From NCBI GenBank assembly GCA_946480685.1, contig CAMLLI010000283.1, forward strand, positions 1-6,287: DNA of 6,287 nucleotides, in the 5' to 3' direction. How positions within the stretch are numbered: position 1 is the first letter of the stretch; the number at the start of each line of letters is the position of its first letter. A program made the position numbers and the translations under genes. The notes below the pieces were generated by a model that saw only the letters and a program-made list of their open reading frames with translations, was not told where the DNA came from and ran no database searches. The stretch comes from an uncultured Flammeovirgaceae bacterium. GTDB lineage: Bacteria; Bacteroidota; Bacteroidia; Cytophagales; Cyclobacteriaceae. Below are positions 6,074 through 6,287 of the stretch, piece by piece.

Positions 6074-6160
6074 ATGAAAGAATTAATGAAACGAGCATGG
6101 AGCGGAGGGATAATGCTCTTATTCTTCATCGCTGCTGCTACACTCGCTGTTGCGCAGGAG
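6074..6160 (+). CDS. N-terminus of an exported protein, cut off at the composition junction
   Basis: From the ATG at 6074 (an in-frame alternative lies at 6086) the sequence encodes MKELMKRAWSGG, then a hydrophobic stretch (IMLLFFIAAATLAVAQ). This is a good Sec signal peptide with likely cleavage after AVA (residues 25-27). Host-like sequence ends near 6152-6163. The frame remains open to the window end, but what follows is Arg-rich, low-quality sequence (PARQRRELL, RAHDRRFRRD) that is best explained as the antisense of a minus-strand gene. Any product drawn across the junction is therefore a hybrid. In Bacteroidetes, clusters of this type are often followed by a gene for an exported tetratricopeptide-repeat protein, and this start would suit one, but no repeat is present to confirm it. 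Confidence 0.6.
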
Positions 6161-6163
6161 CTG
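6152..6163. other. Composition and coding-strand junction (likely chimeric join or insertion edge)
   Basis: GC content is about 39% in 6051-6150 and about 71% in 6151-6287. The coding strand also flips here. The bases GCGCAGGAGCTG at 6152-6163 suit both sides (AQEL on the + strand, the complementary QLLR on the minus strand), so the exact breakpoint cannot be placed more finely. No terminal inverted repeat, tRNA end or target duplication is visible at the join, although only one edge is in view. Confidence 0.7.
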
Positions 6164-6287
6164 CCGGCTGATGCCGTGCCGGCGCGACAGCGCCGAGAAC
6201 TCCTCGTACGGCTCCTCCACGATGCTCTGGAAGACCGCGCGCACGATCGCCGCTTCCGGCGTGACGCGCCAGATCTTGCGGCGGGTC
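6152..6287 (-). CDS. High-GC minus-strand protein fragment, possibly serine recombinase
   Basis: On the minus strand, the frame beginning at 6286 is open to and across the junction. In the high-GC part, 44 of 45 codons end in G or C, a strong coding signal from a high-GC genome; the + strand frame lacks this pattern. The fragment reads TRRKIWRVTPEAAIVRAVF, then QSIVEEPYEEF, then SALSRRHGISRQLLR, with plausible helix and turn composition. A 'V-x-P-E-x-A-x-I-V-R-x-V-F' stretch followed about 20 residues later by a helix-turn-helix-like 'RRHGISRQLLR' resembles the recombinase domain of large serine recombinases. This is a tentative call, and another DNA-binding protein is possible. Neither the start nor the stop of the protein is inside the window; at the low-coordinate end it is cut by the junction. 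Confidence 0.55.

Noticed and set aside
1..6287. CRISPR array, tRNA, rRNA, riboswitch or toxin-antitoxin pair
   Set aside because: No regularly spaced repeats, no cloverleaf-like segments and no small paired ORFs with known motifs were seen on either strand.

Overview
The window looks like a Bacteroidetes genome, probably from the Cytophagales side of the phylum. The reasons are moderate-to-low GC, AT-rich leaders with little or no Shine-Dalgarno signal, and a Bacteroidetes-style TonB energising cluster with one exbB, two consecutive exbD genes and a TonB that carries a conserved N-terminal block before its membrane anchor. The exact genus cannot be read from the sequence. All convincing host genes are on the + strand.

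Layout: positions 1-686 hold the 3' part of an outer-membrane beta-barrel protein that starts before the window. Positions 802-1152 hold a small orphan ORF with a possible signal peptide; I do not recognise it. Positions 1259-1900 encode a DedA/VTT-family inner-membrane protein. After a 107-base AT-rich leader, a tight cluster runs from 2008 to 5970: exbB, exbD (copy 1), exbD (copy 2), tonB, a 74-residue two-helix membrane protein and a PstS-like substrate-binding lipoprotein. The gaps are 27, 18, -4, -1 and 2 bases, so this is very probably one operon. A further gene with a signal peptide begins at 6074.

How the genes work together: ExbB and the two ExbD proteins should form the proton-driven motor in the inner membrane, and TonB should carry the energy to outer-membrane TonB-dependent transporters. 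The small membrane protein and the PstS-like lipoprotein are translationally packed behind tonB, which suggests a link between this TonB system and envelope solute capture, perhaps phosphate. That link is inference: no pstC, pstA, pstB or phoU is present here.

The most striking irregularity is the right end. At about 6152-6163 the sequence changes from about 39% GC (6051-6150) to about 71% GC (6151-6287). From there the better coding frame is on the minus strand, with G or C at the third position in 44 of 45 codons. It reads through a protein fragment that could belong to a serine recombinase. The junction falls inside the host gene just after its signal peptide. A chimeric assembly join is the simplest explanation, and a real insertion the alternative. 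I did not find a convincing undescribed biological system; apart from the junction, the cluster is a recognisable arrangement.
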